Assembly (NCBI GenBank): GCA_934101425.1
Contig: CAKOQQ010000008.1
Span: 1-64,000, forward strand
Source of the DNA: an uncultured Bacilli bacterium
Lineage (GTDB): Bacteria; Bacillota_I; Bacilli_A; RF39; UBA660
Direction: 5' to 3'
DNA length: 64,000 nt
Shown: positions 51,687-60,262 of the stretch, piece after piece
How positions within the stretch are numbered: the first letter of the stretch is position 1
How the letters are laid out: every line of letters starts with the position of its first letter
Program-made: the position numbers and the translations under genes
Notes under the pieces: generated by a model
Told to the model about the DNA's origin: nothing
What the model saw: only the letters and a program-made list of their open reading frames with translations
Database searches by the model: none

Positions 51687-51715
51687 ATTATATCTTCCGA
51701 TTTCGGTAATGTCAA
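51687..51715 (-). promoter_or_regulatory. promoter of pilin copy 3
   Basis: A perfect TTGACA (51715-51710), 17-base spacer, TATAAT (51692-51687). The spacer contains the small inverted repeat CCGA-TT-TCGG (51697-51706), a possible operator. Confidence 0.85.
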
Positions 51716-51734
51716 TATTTTGTCCTATTCTAAA

Positions 51735-51780
51735 ATTACATTTTTCTACAAAAAAAATGCTATAAGCATTTTAATTTGTA
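51735..51780. repeat. 46-bp direct repeat, right copy (3' end of GDPD gene)
   Basis: It is identical to 47984-48029. It includes the last codons YKLKCL and TAG stop of the GDPD gene and its terminator stem, so this copy is probably the original and the left one the duplicate. Confidence 0.9.
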
Positions 51781-52371
51781 AGGAATATCCGTTATTATAT
51801 TAATTTCTTTATTTAATAACTTTATATTCTTATATATTTCTATATCATTTATAGTCCATATATAATCTATATATTTATATTTATTTAGATAAGTATATTT
51901 TACTGAATTAAAATCTAAATTATTTCTAAAGCGGAATTTATTTTTATTAGTACCTATAAGTAATCCACATTTATAATTATAATTTTTATGTATATATTTT
52001 ATTAGTCTATAATTAAAACTACATAAAGCGATATTTAAATGACTATATTTTTTTAATATCATATCTAAATATGTAATAAATTCTTTATCTTTTTTTTCAC
52101 TTTTTACTTCTATTAGTATAAGTTTTATAGTATCTAATCTTTTTAATAAATCATCTAATCTATCTAATTTTAATTCATTATAATTAGTATTATTAACTTC
52201 TAAGTTATTATATATATAATCATGATTTAATACTATTTCTTTATCTTTAGTAAACATTATATCTACTTCTACACCATCAACATAATCTCTATTTAAAGAA
52301 AATACTACCGCTTCGATAGTATTTTCTTTATAGTTATGATTATCATTACCTCTATGAGATATAATCATCAT
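51760..52371 (-). CDS. glycerophosphodiester phosphodiesterase family protein
   Basis: GDPD enzymes release glycerol 3-phosphate from phospholipid head groups. The 203-residue protein has HRGNDNHNYKENT (catalytic His and metal Glu), VEVDIMFTKDKEIVLNHD (Glu-Asp metal ligands, second catalytic His) and LIEVKSEKK. It starts at the ATG overlapping the mraY stop (ATGA). It is at the short end for the family, and its 3' end is the duplicated 46-bp repeat. Confidence 0.9.
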   Translation of the reverse strand: MMIISHRGNDNHNYKENTIEAVVFSLNRDYVDGVEVDIMFTKDKEIVLNHDYIYNNLEVNNTNYNELKLDRLDDLLKRLDTIKLILIEVKSEKKDKEFITYLDMILKKYSHLNIALCSFNYRLIKYIHKNYNYKCGLLIGTNKNKFRFRNNLDFNSVKYTYLNKYKYIDYIWTINDIEIYKNIKLLNKEINIITDIPYKLKCL

Positions 52372-53360
52372 ATCCAAACCCCAAAGGCAATTGCGGCCAT
52401 ACTAAGTATTAAACCAACTACCCAGAAACCCTTTACAATATCAGATTCTTCATAGCCTTTCTTTTCAAAATGATGATGTAGTGGTGCCATTAAAAATACT
52501 TTTTTATGGAAACACATTATACCAAGCATTTGAATTATACAAGATAGTGTTTCTATTATAAATACTCCTGCTACTATTACTAATGTTAATTCATGATTAG
52601 TTATAATAGCTATTGAAGCAAGTGTTGCACCAAGAGAAAGTGAACCAGTGTCTCCCATAAATACACGAGCTGGATGACTATTAAATAATAAGAAACCAAG
52701 TAATGATCCTATAAGGATAAAACAGAATATTGCTATATCAGAGTATCCTACTACCCATGTTGCATTCCAAGTAATAAGTCCAAATGCTAAGAAACTAATT
52801 ACTGATAACCCTCCTGCAAGTCCATCTAACCCATCTGTTATATTTACAGCATTTGAAGATGCAACTAATATAAATAATAAGAATATACCATAGAACCATT
52901 TCATATTAATATTTATACCTAATGTATAAATATTAAGTACTGGCTCATTACCACTTCTCATAAATATATAGAAGAATATTAAAGCTATAAATAATTGTGC
53001 AAATAACTTTTGCAATTCTGTTAATCCTATATTATTTTTTCTTTTTATTATTAAATAATCATCAAGAAAACCGATTAAAGCGTATCCTACAAAGACAAAT
53101 AACACTATAAATAAGTTTTCTGAAAATGATATTTTCTTAAGTAAAAGCAACCATATAACAGTTATAAGTGTAGGTATTATAAATATAAGTCCTCCCATAG
53201 TAGGAGTTCCTTCTTTACTACTATGAGTGCCTCTTAAAAAGATACTTTCACTTTGTTTTATATTTATCTTTTTTAAAAAAGGTACAAATACTAAACCAAA
53301 TATAACACTAGTAATGAACCCTATCATCATTGCTAACATGGCCTTAGCTAATATTAACAT
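52368..53360 (-). CDS. mraY: phospho-MurNAc-pentapeptide transferase MraY
   Basis: MraY makes lipid I from UDP-MurNAc-pentapeptide and undecaprenyl phosphate. The 330-residue, ten-pass protein has GTPTMGGLIF, the catalytic NITDGLDGLAGG, FMGDTGSLSLGA and the PLHHHFEKKG loop. It directly follows murE with no gap, as part of a small wall-precursor operon. Confidence 0.97.
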   Translation of the reverse strand: MLILAKAMLAMMIGFITSVIFGLVFVPFLKKINIKQSESIFLRGTHSSKEGTPTMGGLIFIIPTLITVIWLLLLKKISFSENLFIVLFVFVGYALIGFLDDYLIIKRKNNIGLTELQKLFAQLFIALIFFYIFMRSGNEPVLNIYTLGININMKWFYGIFLLFILVASSNAVNITDGLDGLAGGLSVISFLAFGLITWNATWVVGYSDIAIFCFILIGSLLGFLLFNSHPARVFMGDTGSLSLGATLASIAIITNHELTLVIVAGVFIIETLSCIIQMLGIMCFHKKVFLMAPLHHHFEKKGYEESDIVKGFWVVGLILSMAAIAFGVWI

Positions 53361-54725
53361 TTATCTTACCTCTACTTTCTTTAATATCTCTTCTACTACT
53401 TTATGATCATTAAAAGGTATTTTTTTATCTTTTACTATAATAGCTTCTTCATGGCCTTTACCTAGTATAAGTAAAAAGTCATTTTCTTTAAGTAAGTCTA
53501 TACCTTTTTTAATAGCTTCTTTTCTATCTAAACAAACTATATAATTATCTCTTTTATTATCTTTTAACATATCAGATACTATATCTTCAGCCGCTTCATC
53601 ATGTAAGTCATCTATAGTTATAATACCTAATGTTGTATTTTTAAGTACTATTTCAGTCATTATTGGTCTTTTTACTCTATCTCTAGAACCAGTACAACCA
53701 AATACTACATATATTTTTCCTTTAGCCACTTCTTTTACTGTTTCAATTATCTTAGAAATAGCATCTGGAGTATGAGCATAGTCTATAATTATATTATTTG
53801 TTTTATATTTTATTATATCCATTCTACCTGGTGGACATGATATAGTTTCTGATACTTTAATAATATCTTTTATATCAATATTCATTTGTTCTAACACTAC
53901 TATAGCAAGTAATAAATTATATATATTGTACTTTCCTATAAGTGGTGATGTAACTTTATATTCTTTATTATCGTGAATATACGTAAATACTGATTTATTA
54001 GTCATTTTATAATCTATAACATGATAGTCTCCACCATTAAATCCATAATAAATAGTATTATCTGTTATAAAATATTTATTATATGCATCATCATAATTTA
54101 ATATCGATTTACCATTTTTCTTTAATTTTTTAAATAATAATTGTTTTGCTTTTGCATAATTTTCCATTGTTTTATGATAATCCAAATGATCTTGTGTTAA
54201 ATTAGTAAAACATGCATATGAAAATGGTATATTATTAAGTCTACCAAAATCAAGTCCCTGACTAGAAGCTTCAATAACTACTACTTTATAATCATTATCA
54301 TAAGCATTTATAAGCATATCATACATTTCACATATATCTGGATTAGTATTAGGTAAACCAGATACTTTACCATTTAAATAATATCCTACAGTACCTATAT
54401 AACCACATTTAATACCTAATTTATTTAACATATCATATATTAAATATGCTGTAGTAGTTTTTCCATTAGTACCTGTTATACCTATTATAGTCATTTCTTC
54501 TAAATATTTATTATAGTTTTCTTTTAAATAATTTTCTAAATATAATCTAGAATTATCAACAATAGTATAAGGAATATTATACTTGCCATGTTCACATATT
54601 ATTTTAGATGCACCATTTTTTATAGCAGCATCTATATATTTATGACCATCATTTACTTCACACTTAATAGCGGCAAATATATCACCTTTTTTAACTTTTC
54701 TAGAATCTGTTTTTATATTTATCAT
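53361..54725 (-). CDS. murE: MurE-family UDP-MurNAc-tripeptide ligase
   Basis: MurE adds the third amino acid (meso-DAP or Lys) to UDP-MurNAc-Ala-Glu. The 454-residue protein has the ATP loop GITGTNGKTTTAYL, TNTNPDICEMY-type N-terminal substrate region, HTPDAISKI and GCTGSRDRVKRPIM. The specificity motif after TID is DDLHDE, where meso-DAP enzymes have DNPR and Lys enzymes have DNPA or DDPN-like sequences; the substrate therefore cannot be read from it. mraY follows. Confidence 0.92.
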   Translation of the reverse strand: MINIKTDSRKVKKGDIFAAIKCEVNDGHKYIDAAIKNGASKIICEHGKYNIPYTIVDNSRLYLENYLKENYNKYLEEMTIIGITGTNGKTTTAYLIYDMLNKLGIKCGYIGTVGYYLNGKVSGLPNTNPDICEMYDMLINAYDNDYKVVVIEASSQGLDFGRLNNIPFSYACFTNLTQDHLDYHKTMENYAKAKQLLFKKLKKNGKSILNYDDAYNKYFITDNTIYYGFNGGDYHVIDYKMTNKSVFTYIHDNKEYKVTSPLIGKYNIYNLLLAIVVLEQMNIDIKDIIKVSETISCPPGRMDIIKYKTNNIIIDYAHTPDAISKIIETVKEVAKGKIYVVFGCTGSRDRVKRPIMTEIVLKNTTLGIITIDDLHDEAAEDIVSDMLKDNKRDNYIVCLDRKEAIKKGIDLLKENDFLLILGKGHEEAIIVKDKKIPFNDHKVVEEILKKVEVR

Positions 54726-54769
54726 ATAATCACCATATATTATTTTACTATAAATTGCTTATTTTAACA

Positions 54770-54798
54770 ATAAAAAAAGCCCTAAGGCTTTTAATTTA
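54770..54798 (-). terminator. terminator overlapping the clpB stop
   Basis: AAAAGCC and GGCTTTT around TTAG, followed by TTTATTG; the TAA stop of clpB is at the stem base. Confidence 0.8.
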
Positions 54799-56869
54799 TA
54801 GTAAATTCATCATTTTTTACATCGATAACTAATTTACTGTTTGGTTTAATAGTACCATTTACAATACTATTTGCGAGTAATGTTTCAATATTATGTGATA
54901 CATATCTTTTAATAGGTCTAGCTCCGTATTCTTTGTCATAAGAGTTTTCAACTACATAGTCTTTGCATTTATCTGTTAAAGTAATACTAATACCTTGATC
55001 TACTAATCTATAATTTATTTCATCTATTATTTTATCTAATATTTCATAAACAACTTTTTTAGTTAATGAATTAAATACTATTATTTCATCAATACGATTT
55101 ATAAATTCTGGTCTAAAAGTCATTTTTAAATCTTTTATAACTTTTTCTTTATTACCAGCTAGTATATCTTCACTACCTAAGTTAGATGTCATAATTATTA
55201 TAGTATTTTTAAAGTCTACTGTTCTACCTTGACTATCAGTAATTCTACCATCATCTAGTATTTGAAGTAGAATATTAAATACATCTTTATGAGCTTTTTC
55301 TATTTCATCAAATAATACTATACTATATGGATTTCTTCTTACTTTTTCAGTTAATTCTCCACCTTCATCATATCCAACGTATCCTGGAGGCGCTCCTATA
55401 AGTCTAGAGACTGAGAAACTTTCCATATATTCACTCATATCAATTCTTACCATATGTTTTTCATCATCAAACAATTCATAGGCAAGTGCTTTGGCTACTT
55501 CTGTTTTACCTACTCCAGTAGGCCCTAAAAAGATAAATGAACCAATTGGTCTATTTGGATCTTTTATACCTGCTCTAGCTCTTATGATTGAATCTACAAC
55601 AAGAGTTAAAGCTTCATCTTGACCTTTTACTCTTTTTCTTAAATTATCATATAAATGCATTAATTTTTCTTTTTCACTATCTACTAACTTACTAATAGGT
55701 ATATTAGTCCATCTAGAAATAACTTCTGCTATTTCATTTTCACCTATAGTATCACTTAATATTTCATTTTTATCATTTTTCTTTATTTCTTCTAGTTCAT
55801 GTTCTAGTTTTGGTATAACACCATGTCTTAATCTTGCTGCTTCTTCTAAATTGTATTCATTTTCTGCTTTTTCTAGTTTAAATCTAGCTTTATCCAATTC
55901 GTCTTTTTTACTACTCTTTAAATCATTAATTTTCTTTTCGTCTTCCCAAGCACTTCTTAATTTAGATTCTTTTTCTTTTAATGATACAAGTTTATTATCT
56001 ATATCACTAAGTCTTTTCTTAGAAATATCATCTTTTTCTTTCTTTAATGCTTGTTTTTCAATTTCTAAACTCATTATTTTTCTATTTAATTTATCTAATG
56101 ATTCAGGCATTGAATCTATTTGAACTTTTATAGTAGCACAAGCTTCATCAACTAAATCTATAGCTTTATCTGGTAAAAATCTATCTGTTATATATCTATT
56201 AGATAAAGTTGCAGCAGCAACTAATGCAGCATCTTTAATATTAACTCCATGGTATATTTCAAATTTTTCTTTTAAACCTCTTAATATAGTAATAGTATCC
56301 ATTACTGTAGGTTCTTTAACCAATACTTTTTGGAATCTTCTTTCCAAAGCTCCATCTTTTTCTATATATTTACGATATTCATTTAATGTAGTAGCACCTA
56401 TACAATGTATTTCGCCTCTAGCTAACATTGGTTTTAGCATATTACCAGCATCCATAGCACCTTCTCCAGTACCAACAATTAAATGAATTTCATCTATAAA
56501 CATTATAATTTCGCCATCTGAATCTTTTATTTCTTTTAATACTGCTTTTAGTCTTTCTTCAAATTCACCACGATACTTAGCTCCGGCAACTAAAGCAGTC
56601 ATATCAAGTTCCCATACTCTTTTATTCTTTAAACTATTTGGGATATCACCTTTATTAATTCTTATGGCAAGTCCTTCTACAATCGCTGTTTTACCTACAC
56701 CAGGTTCTCCAATTAAAACTGGATTATTTTTTGTTTTTCTAGATAAAATCCTAGTTAATGATCTAATTTCTTCATCTCTACCAATAACTGGATCTATTTT
56801 ACCTGATTTAACAAGTTCAGTAATGTCACGACCATATTTTTCTAAAACATTTACTTCTTCCATATTCAT
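54791..56869 (-). CDS. clpB: ClpB-type disaggregase lacking the N-terminal domain
   Basis: This AAA+ protein with two ATPase domains pulls proteins out of aggregates together with DnaK. The 692-residue protein has Walker A GEPGVGKTA and GPTGVGKTE, a long coiled-coil middle domain (about 255-385) as in ClpB, and the C-terminal D2 small domain. It starts with VLEKYGRDITELVKSGKIDPVIGRDEE, so the Clp-N repeat domain (about 150 residues) is absent, as in the short ClpB form. The ATG at 56869 follows GGTGATATA. A CIRCE operator overlaps its promoter. Confidence 0.93.
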   Translation of the reverse strand: MNMEEVNVLEKYGRDITELVKSGKIDPVIGRDEEIRSLTRILSRKTKNNPVLIGEPGVGKTAIVEGLAIRINKGDIPNSLKNKRVWELDMTALVAGAKYRGEFEERLKAVLKEIKDSDGEIIMFIDEIHLIVGTGEGAMDAGNMLKPMLARGEIHCIGATTLNEYRKYIEKDGALERRFQKVLVKEPTVMDTITILRGLKEKFEIYHGVNIKDAALVAAATLSNRYITDRFLPDKAIDLVDEACATIKVQIDSMPESLDKLNRKIMSLEIEKQALKKEKDDISKKRLSDIDNKLVSLKEKESKLRSAWEDEKKINDLKSSKKDELDKARFKLEKAENEYNLEEAARLRHGVIPKLEHELEEIKKNDKNEILSDTIGENEIAEVISRWTNIPISKLVDSEKEKLMHLYDNLRKRVKGQDEALTLVVDSIIRARAGIKDPNRPIGSFIFLGPTGVGKTEVAKALAYELFDDEKHMVRIDMSEYMESFSVSRLIGAPPGYVGYDEGGELTEKVRRNPYSIVLFDEIEKAHKDVFNILLQILDDGRITDSQGRTVDFKNTIIIMTSNLGSEDILAGNKEKVIKDLKMTFRPEFINRIDEIIVFNSLTKKVVYEILDKIIDEINYRLVDQGISITLTDKCKDYVVENSYDKEYGARPIKRYVSHNIETLLANSIVNGTIKPNSKLVIDVKNDEFTIN

Positions 56870-56887
56870 TATATCACCCCATTTAAA

Positions 56888-56911
56888 AAGTGGACCTTTC
56901 CTAGTCCACTT
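56888..56911 (-). promoter_or_regulatory. 5'-terminal stem-loop of clpB mRNA
   Basis: AAGTGGAC and GTCCACTT form an 8-bp stem right at the predicted transcription start (about 56908). Such 5' hairpins can stabilise mRNA. It lacks a proper T run, so termination is less likely. Confidence 0.55.
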
Positions 56912-56914
56912 ATA

Positions 56915-56942
56915 ATTATACCACTTTTTTAGCACTTGTCAA
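56915..56942 (-). promoter_or_regulatory. sigma-A promoter of clpB
   Basis: TTGACA (56942-56937), 16-base spacer, TATAAT (56920-56915) on the minus strand, overlapping the CIRCE element. Confidence 0.8.
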
Positions 56943-56955
56943 TAGTGAGTGCTAA
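56929..56955. promoter_or_regulatory. CIRCE operator (HrcA binding site)
   Basis: TTAGCACTT, nine bases, GAGTGCTAA: one mismatch from the CIRCE consensus TTAGCACTC-N9-GAGTGCTAA. It overlaps the -35 of clpB, so HrcA should repress clpB until heat shock. Confidence 0.93.
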
Positions 56956-58479
56956 TTATTTTAATTTTTCTATTGTTTCAACTAAAATATCTTTAGCTGC
57001 ACTATCTACTAAAAATAAACCTTCATCTAACACTTCAAATCTAGTATTAGCTCTAGACATTTCATAAGTTACTACATCAGATACCGTAACATGATCTTTA
57101 TTAAGTTCAAGTTCATAATATACTTCTAGTCCAGAGCCTATAATAGCACTTACTTCTTTAGTAATTCTGCTTAATTCTATAGGCATTGTTCTTCTTATAT
57201 TTTCTCTTTCAGTACCATGAGCAACTCTAAATGATTTTAATACATTTTTATATTCTTCTAGTAATCTAGTAATTGCTACTCTATCTAAAAATATACCTTT
57301 TTCTTCTAACATTCTTTCGTATTTTTTAATACTACTTTCATAGATTTCAATTGTCATAGAGTTATGTATATAAATTAGATCTTTTAAACTCTTAGTTTGA
57401 TATTCTTCTGGTACAACTACACCAATAATTTTTGATGCAGGTATTCTTTTATATACATATCTTTCATCTTCATAGTCTCCTTTATCATAAGGATAACCCT
57501 GTTCAATAGCTTTTCCTCTTTCTTTATTAGAATATCCTTTGATCATTTCATCTGCATTACATAAAAATCCTATACCATTTTTAGTAAATGTAGAAAATGC
57601 TCCTGCACTTTTTTTAATAGCATTTATATCTACTACAGATATCCATCTATCACTGTTACCACCTTCAAAATTAGAAGGTACATTTAAATTCATTCTTACT
57701 CTTTCACTTAATGATAAAACACCATTATTTAGTATAGGTGCTACCTTAGTAAAATCAAACCCTATACTATGGAAACATAATCCACCTTTATTTAAGTCCT
57801 TTATGTGTTCCTTATATCCCTTTATCATTTCTTTTTTATAAACATCATTAATTGCATATGCAAAATCTATTAACCCCTTTGATTCTTCAATTCTTAAAAA
57901 GTCAGGATCAACAGTTGCATATGATTTTCTTCCAAATCTAGTTCTATCAAGAGCATCTGCATCTTTTAATATATTATATAAAGTACTATATTTTTGATAT
58001 AATTCTTCCTCATACTCTCTATCATATTCGTAACATTGATTATCAAATTCACATTTTTTTCTATCGTCTGGTAGTGAATGACCACTAATTATTCCATATA
58101 ATAATATTTTATTTTCTACATTATCATAAAAAGGATCATCTAATATTTGTTTTTCTTCTAACCAATGTGCACTTGTATATCCATGAACAGTATCTTCTGA
58201 ATCTACTGTTCTACCTATATCATGATATAAAGCGGCATCTAAAACTATTTTCATATCATCTTCACTTAGATTTTTTATTCTACCTAATATATAAGAAAAT
58301 AAATATACTTTATCACTATGATTTCTACCATGAATGAAACTATCATATAAATATTTATCTTTTACATTTCTTAAATCTCTTAATATTCTTTCCTTATCTA
58401 AAGAATCTAATATTACATTTGCATCAAAACTGCTACTAGAGAGTTTTTTTTCTAATAAGAGCATTAGAATCGTCTCCAT
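56956..58479 (-). CDS. HD-domain phosphohydrolase-like protein with unknown C-terminal domain
   Basis: The 507-residue protein has an HD domain in its first half: HGRNHSDKVYLF, AALYHDIGR (the HD pair), TSAHWLEE and LKDADALDR. Such domains hydrolyse phosphates, often of nucleotides. The second half (about 235-500) begins LCFHSIGFDFTKVAPILNNGVLS, faintly like ADP-ribosyltransferase-type folds (FHxT...IL-x-x-G), and ends in a helical part; I do not recognise it. It overlaps the preceding LRR gene by 44 bases, with its own GGGGGAAAA ribosome site. Confidence 0.78.
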   Translation of the reverse strand: METILMLLLEKKLSSSSFDANVILDSLDKERILRDLRNVKDKYLYDSFIHGRNHSDKVYLFSYILGRIKNLSEDDMKIVLDAALYHDIGRTVDSEDTVHGYTSAHWLEEKQILDDPFYDNVENKILLYGIISGHSLPDDRKKCEFDNQCYEYDREYEEELYQKYSTLYNILKDADALDRTRFGRKSYATVDPDFLRIEESKGLIDFAYAINDVYKKEMIKGYKEHIKDLNKGGLCFHSIGFDFTKVAPILNNGVLSLSERVRMNLNVPSNFEGGNSDRWISVVDINAIKKSAGAFSTFTKNGIGFLCNADEMIKGYSNKERGKAIEQGYPYDKGDYEDERYVYKRIPASKIIGVVVPEEYQTKSLKDLIYIHNSMTIEIYESSIKKYERMLEEKGIFLDRVAITRLLEEYKNVLKSFRVAHGTERENIRRTMPIELSRITKEVSAIIGSGLEVYYELELNKDHVTVSDVVTYEMSRANTRFEVLDEGLFLVDSAAKDILVETIEKLK

Positions 58480-59674
58480 AATTTTCCCCCTTACTAATTA
58501 GTGACTCATATATATTAAAGTCGTAATATTTTTCTAAATCTTCGATACTACCCATAAAAATTTCTTTGGGATCTTCAGGAGTATATTTTGGATTACAATA
58601 ATACCACTTGTTATCACATTCTACTCTTAAAATTGAATGATTAGATGCTAAAAATTTACTTCTTTTATCATGACAATGTACATTAAACGATTTAACACCT
58701 AACATAGATAACATAAATCTCATTAAGTTAACATATCCATCACAATTTGCTTTTTTAAAATGATATGCCACATAACTATTATGAAAAGAGGCAAATTTCT
58801 TTCTTCTAAACGTTGGTAATTCTTTTTGTTCTTTCATATAGTTAGTATATTCTTTTTCTCTTTCTTCAAGGCCTTCTTTGTCAAATGAAAGTCTACTCTT
58901 TACATATCTATATACATATTTTATTTTATCTAAATCACTTTTTTCATATAATGAATTTTTCATAAATAATCTAAGAAAGTTATAATACATTTCTTGTAAG
59001 TTTTGTGGATATAAAAGTGCAAAATCCAAAAAACCAATTCTTTCTGCAAACTTAATATTAGTATCTCCTACTATAGATGCCATAGTAAGAAAATTAGCGA
59101 TGTTAATATCTTTATTTACCATACTAATATATAAGCTAACATCTAAAACATTTTTTCTACTACCCATAGTATTTTTTATATAAGTTTCTATATCAAAATC
59201 AAAATCTAAGGCATTACCACATAACATAACACTTTGTAAATTTCTCTTTTCTTCAAGACCTTTTATAACTTTTAAATTAGGATTATTTACAATAGTTAAA
59301 TTTCTTAATTCTTCTAATTTAGTTATATCTAAACTACTTAAATTAATATCATTAATTATTTGTAGTTCTTCTAACTTAGTTAATCTACTAATTACAGAAA
59401 AGTCTTTAATACTATTCATATTAGAATCATTTATATCAACATCACTAGATACATTTGAAAAATCAGGACTTTTTATAATTAATTTTCTTAAATTAGGTAA
59501 TAATTCTAGTCCCTCTAGGCTAGATACACGACTAAGTTCTAGGGAAGTAATTTTATCAAGTTCATCATATGTGAACACACAAAAACCAGGGTCAAAGCTT
59601 CTTATTTTTCTATCAATGCCCTTTTTTCTTAGTTCCTCATCAATAATTAAAGATAACTCAATACTAAAATGCAT
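58436..59674 (-). CDS. leucine-rich-repeat protein with transglutaminase-like domain
   Basis: The 412-residue protein has no signal peptide. Residues about 40-150 carry irregular leucine-rich repeats (LTKLEELQIINDINLSSLDI, LRNLTIVNNPNL). The C-terminal part has a transglutaminase/papain-like core: Cys in NCDGYVNLMRFMLSMLG, His in SNHSILRV and KWYYCNPKY, where the usual Asp is Asn. Such proteins may be cysteine proteases or crosslinkers. It is translationally entwined with the HD gene. Confidence 0.75.
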   Translation of the reverse strand: MHFSIELSLIIDEELRKKGIDRKIRSFDPGFCVFTYDELDKITSLELSRVSSLEGLELLPNLRKLIIKSPDFSNVSSDVDINDSNMNSIKDFSVISRLTKLEELQIINDINLSSLDITKLEELRNLTIVNNPNLKVIKGLEEKRNLQSVMLCGNALDFDFDIETYIKNTMGSRKNVLDVSLYISMVNKDINIANFLTMASIVGDTNIKFAERIGFLDFALLYPQNLQEMYYNFLRLFMKNSLYEKSDLDKIKYVYRYVKSRLSFDKEGLEEREKEYTNYMKEQKELPTFRRKKFASFHNSYVAYHFKKANCDGYVNLMRFMLSMLGVKSFNVHCHDKRSKFLASNHSILRVECDNKWYYCNPKYTPEDPKEIFMGSIEDLEKYYDFNIYESLISKGENYGDDSNALIRKKTL

Positions 59675-59683
59675 ATTGCCTCC

Positions 59684-60178
59684 TTAAAACATATTTATAA
59701 CTTCATCTAATTTATCTATTACTAAATATCCTTTACTACTTAATTTAGGTGAAAATCTTATACTAATTCCACCTTCTTTTTGCCATTCATATAAATTTCC
59801 AGTAAAATCATCAATTAAAATTGAATCTAATGTATGTACCATTTTTGTTTTAGATATTTCTTTAGGTACAGGAATAATAGTTATATCTTTAAAGTATTTT
59901 CTAATAAATTTAATTTTTTCTACAGCTTCACCCATAGAGTGAACATGTGTAAGTATTGCTACATTAAATTTATTAGAGTCAATAATCTTTTGTACACAAT
60001 TAAGTCCATCATTTATATCTGGAGTAGTTGCTAAAAGTTTTTTCCAATCTAACTTAGAATAAAACTTAGATTTTGCTACTTCATCATTCATATCTATTCC
60101 TTCATCACTAAGCATTTTATATGTAACATTAATAGTATCCATTATTACTCCATCAAAATCAATATAAAGATTAATCAT
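59684..60178 (-). CDS. HAD-superfamily phosphatase (5'-nucleotidase-like)
   Basis: The 164-residue protein has HAD motif I DFDGVIMDT (Asp nucleophile and acid/base), motif II ILTHV, a Lys in PKEISKTKM and motif IV LIDDFTGN. The size and sequence resemble 5'(3')-deoxyribonucleotidase-like HAD proteins, but the substrate is not known. It heads the small operon with the LRR and HD genes (ten-base gap). Confidence 0.82.
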   Translation of the reverse strand: MINLYIDFDGVIMDTINVTYKMLSDEGIDMNDEVAKSKFYSKLDWKKLLATTPDINDGLNCVQKIIDSNKFNVAILTHVHSMGEAVEKIKFIRKYFKDITIIPVPKEISKTKMVHTLDSILIDDFTGNLYEWQKEGGISIRFSPKLSSKGYLVIDKLDEVINMF

Positions 60179-60195
60179 ACTACCACTCCTTACAC

Positions 60196-60224
60196 CTATA
60201 TTCTACCATATTTTCTTTTGTTGG
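60196..60224 (-). promoter_or_regulatory. promoter of the HAD-LRR-HD operon
   Basis: Minus strand TTTACC, 17-base spacer ending TGG, TAGAAT (an extended -10, TGGTAGAAT), then AAGGAGTGGT and ATG at 60178. Positions are approximate to one or two bases. Confidence 0.55.
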
Positions 60225-60229
60225 TAAAC

Positions 60230-60262
60230 TTAAAAAAAAGAAGACTATTTGTCTTCTTTTGT
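60230..60262 (-). terminator. terminator overlapping the rplT stop
   Basis: AAGAAGAC and GTCTTCTT around AAATA, followed by TTTTTT; the TAG stop of rplT is in the loop. Confidence 0.85.

Noticed and set aside
48030..51734. Reading the repeated leaders and pilin genes as a CRISPR array
   Set aside because: The repeats are two copies of a ~200-bp leader and paralogous genes, not short regularly spaced repeats with unique spacers.
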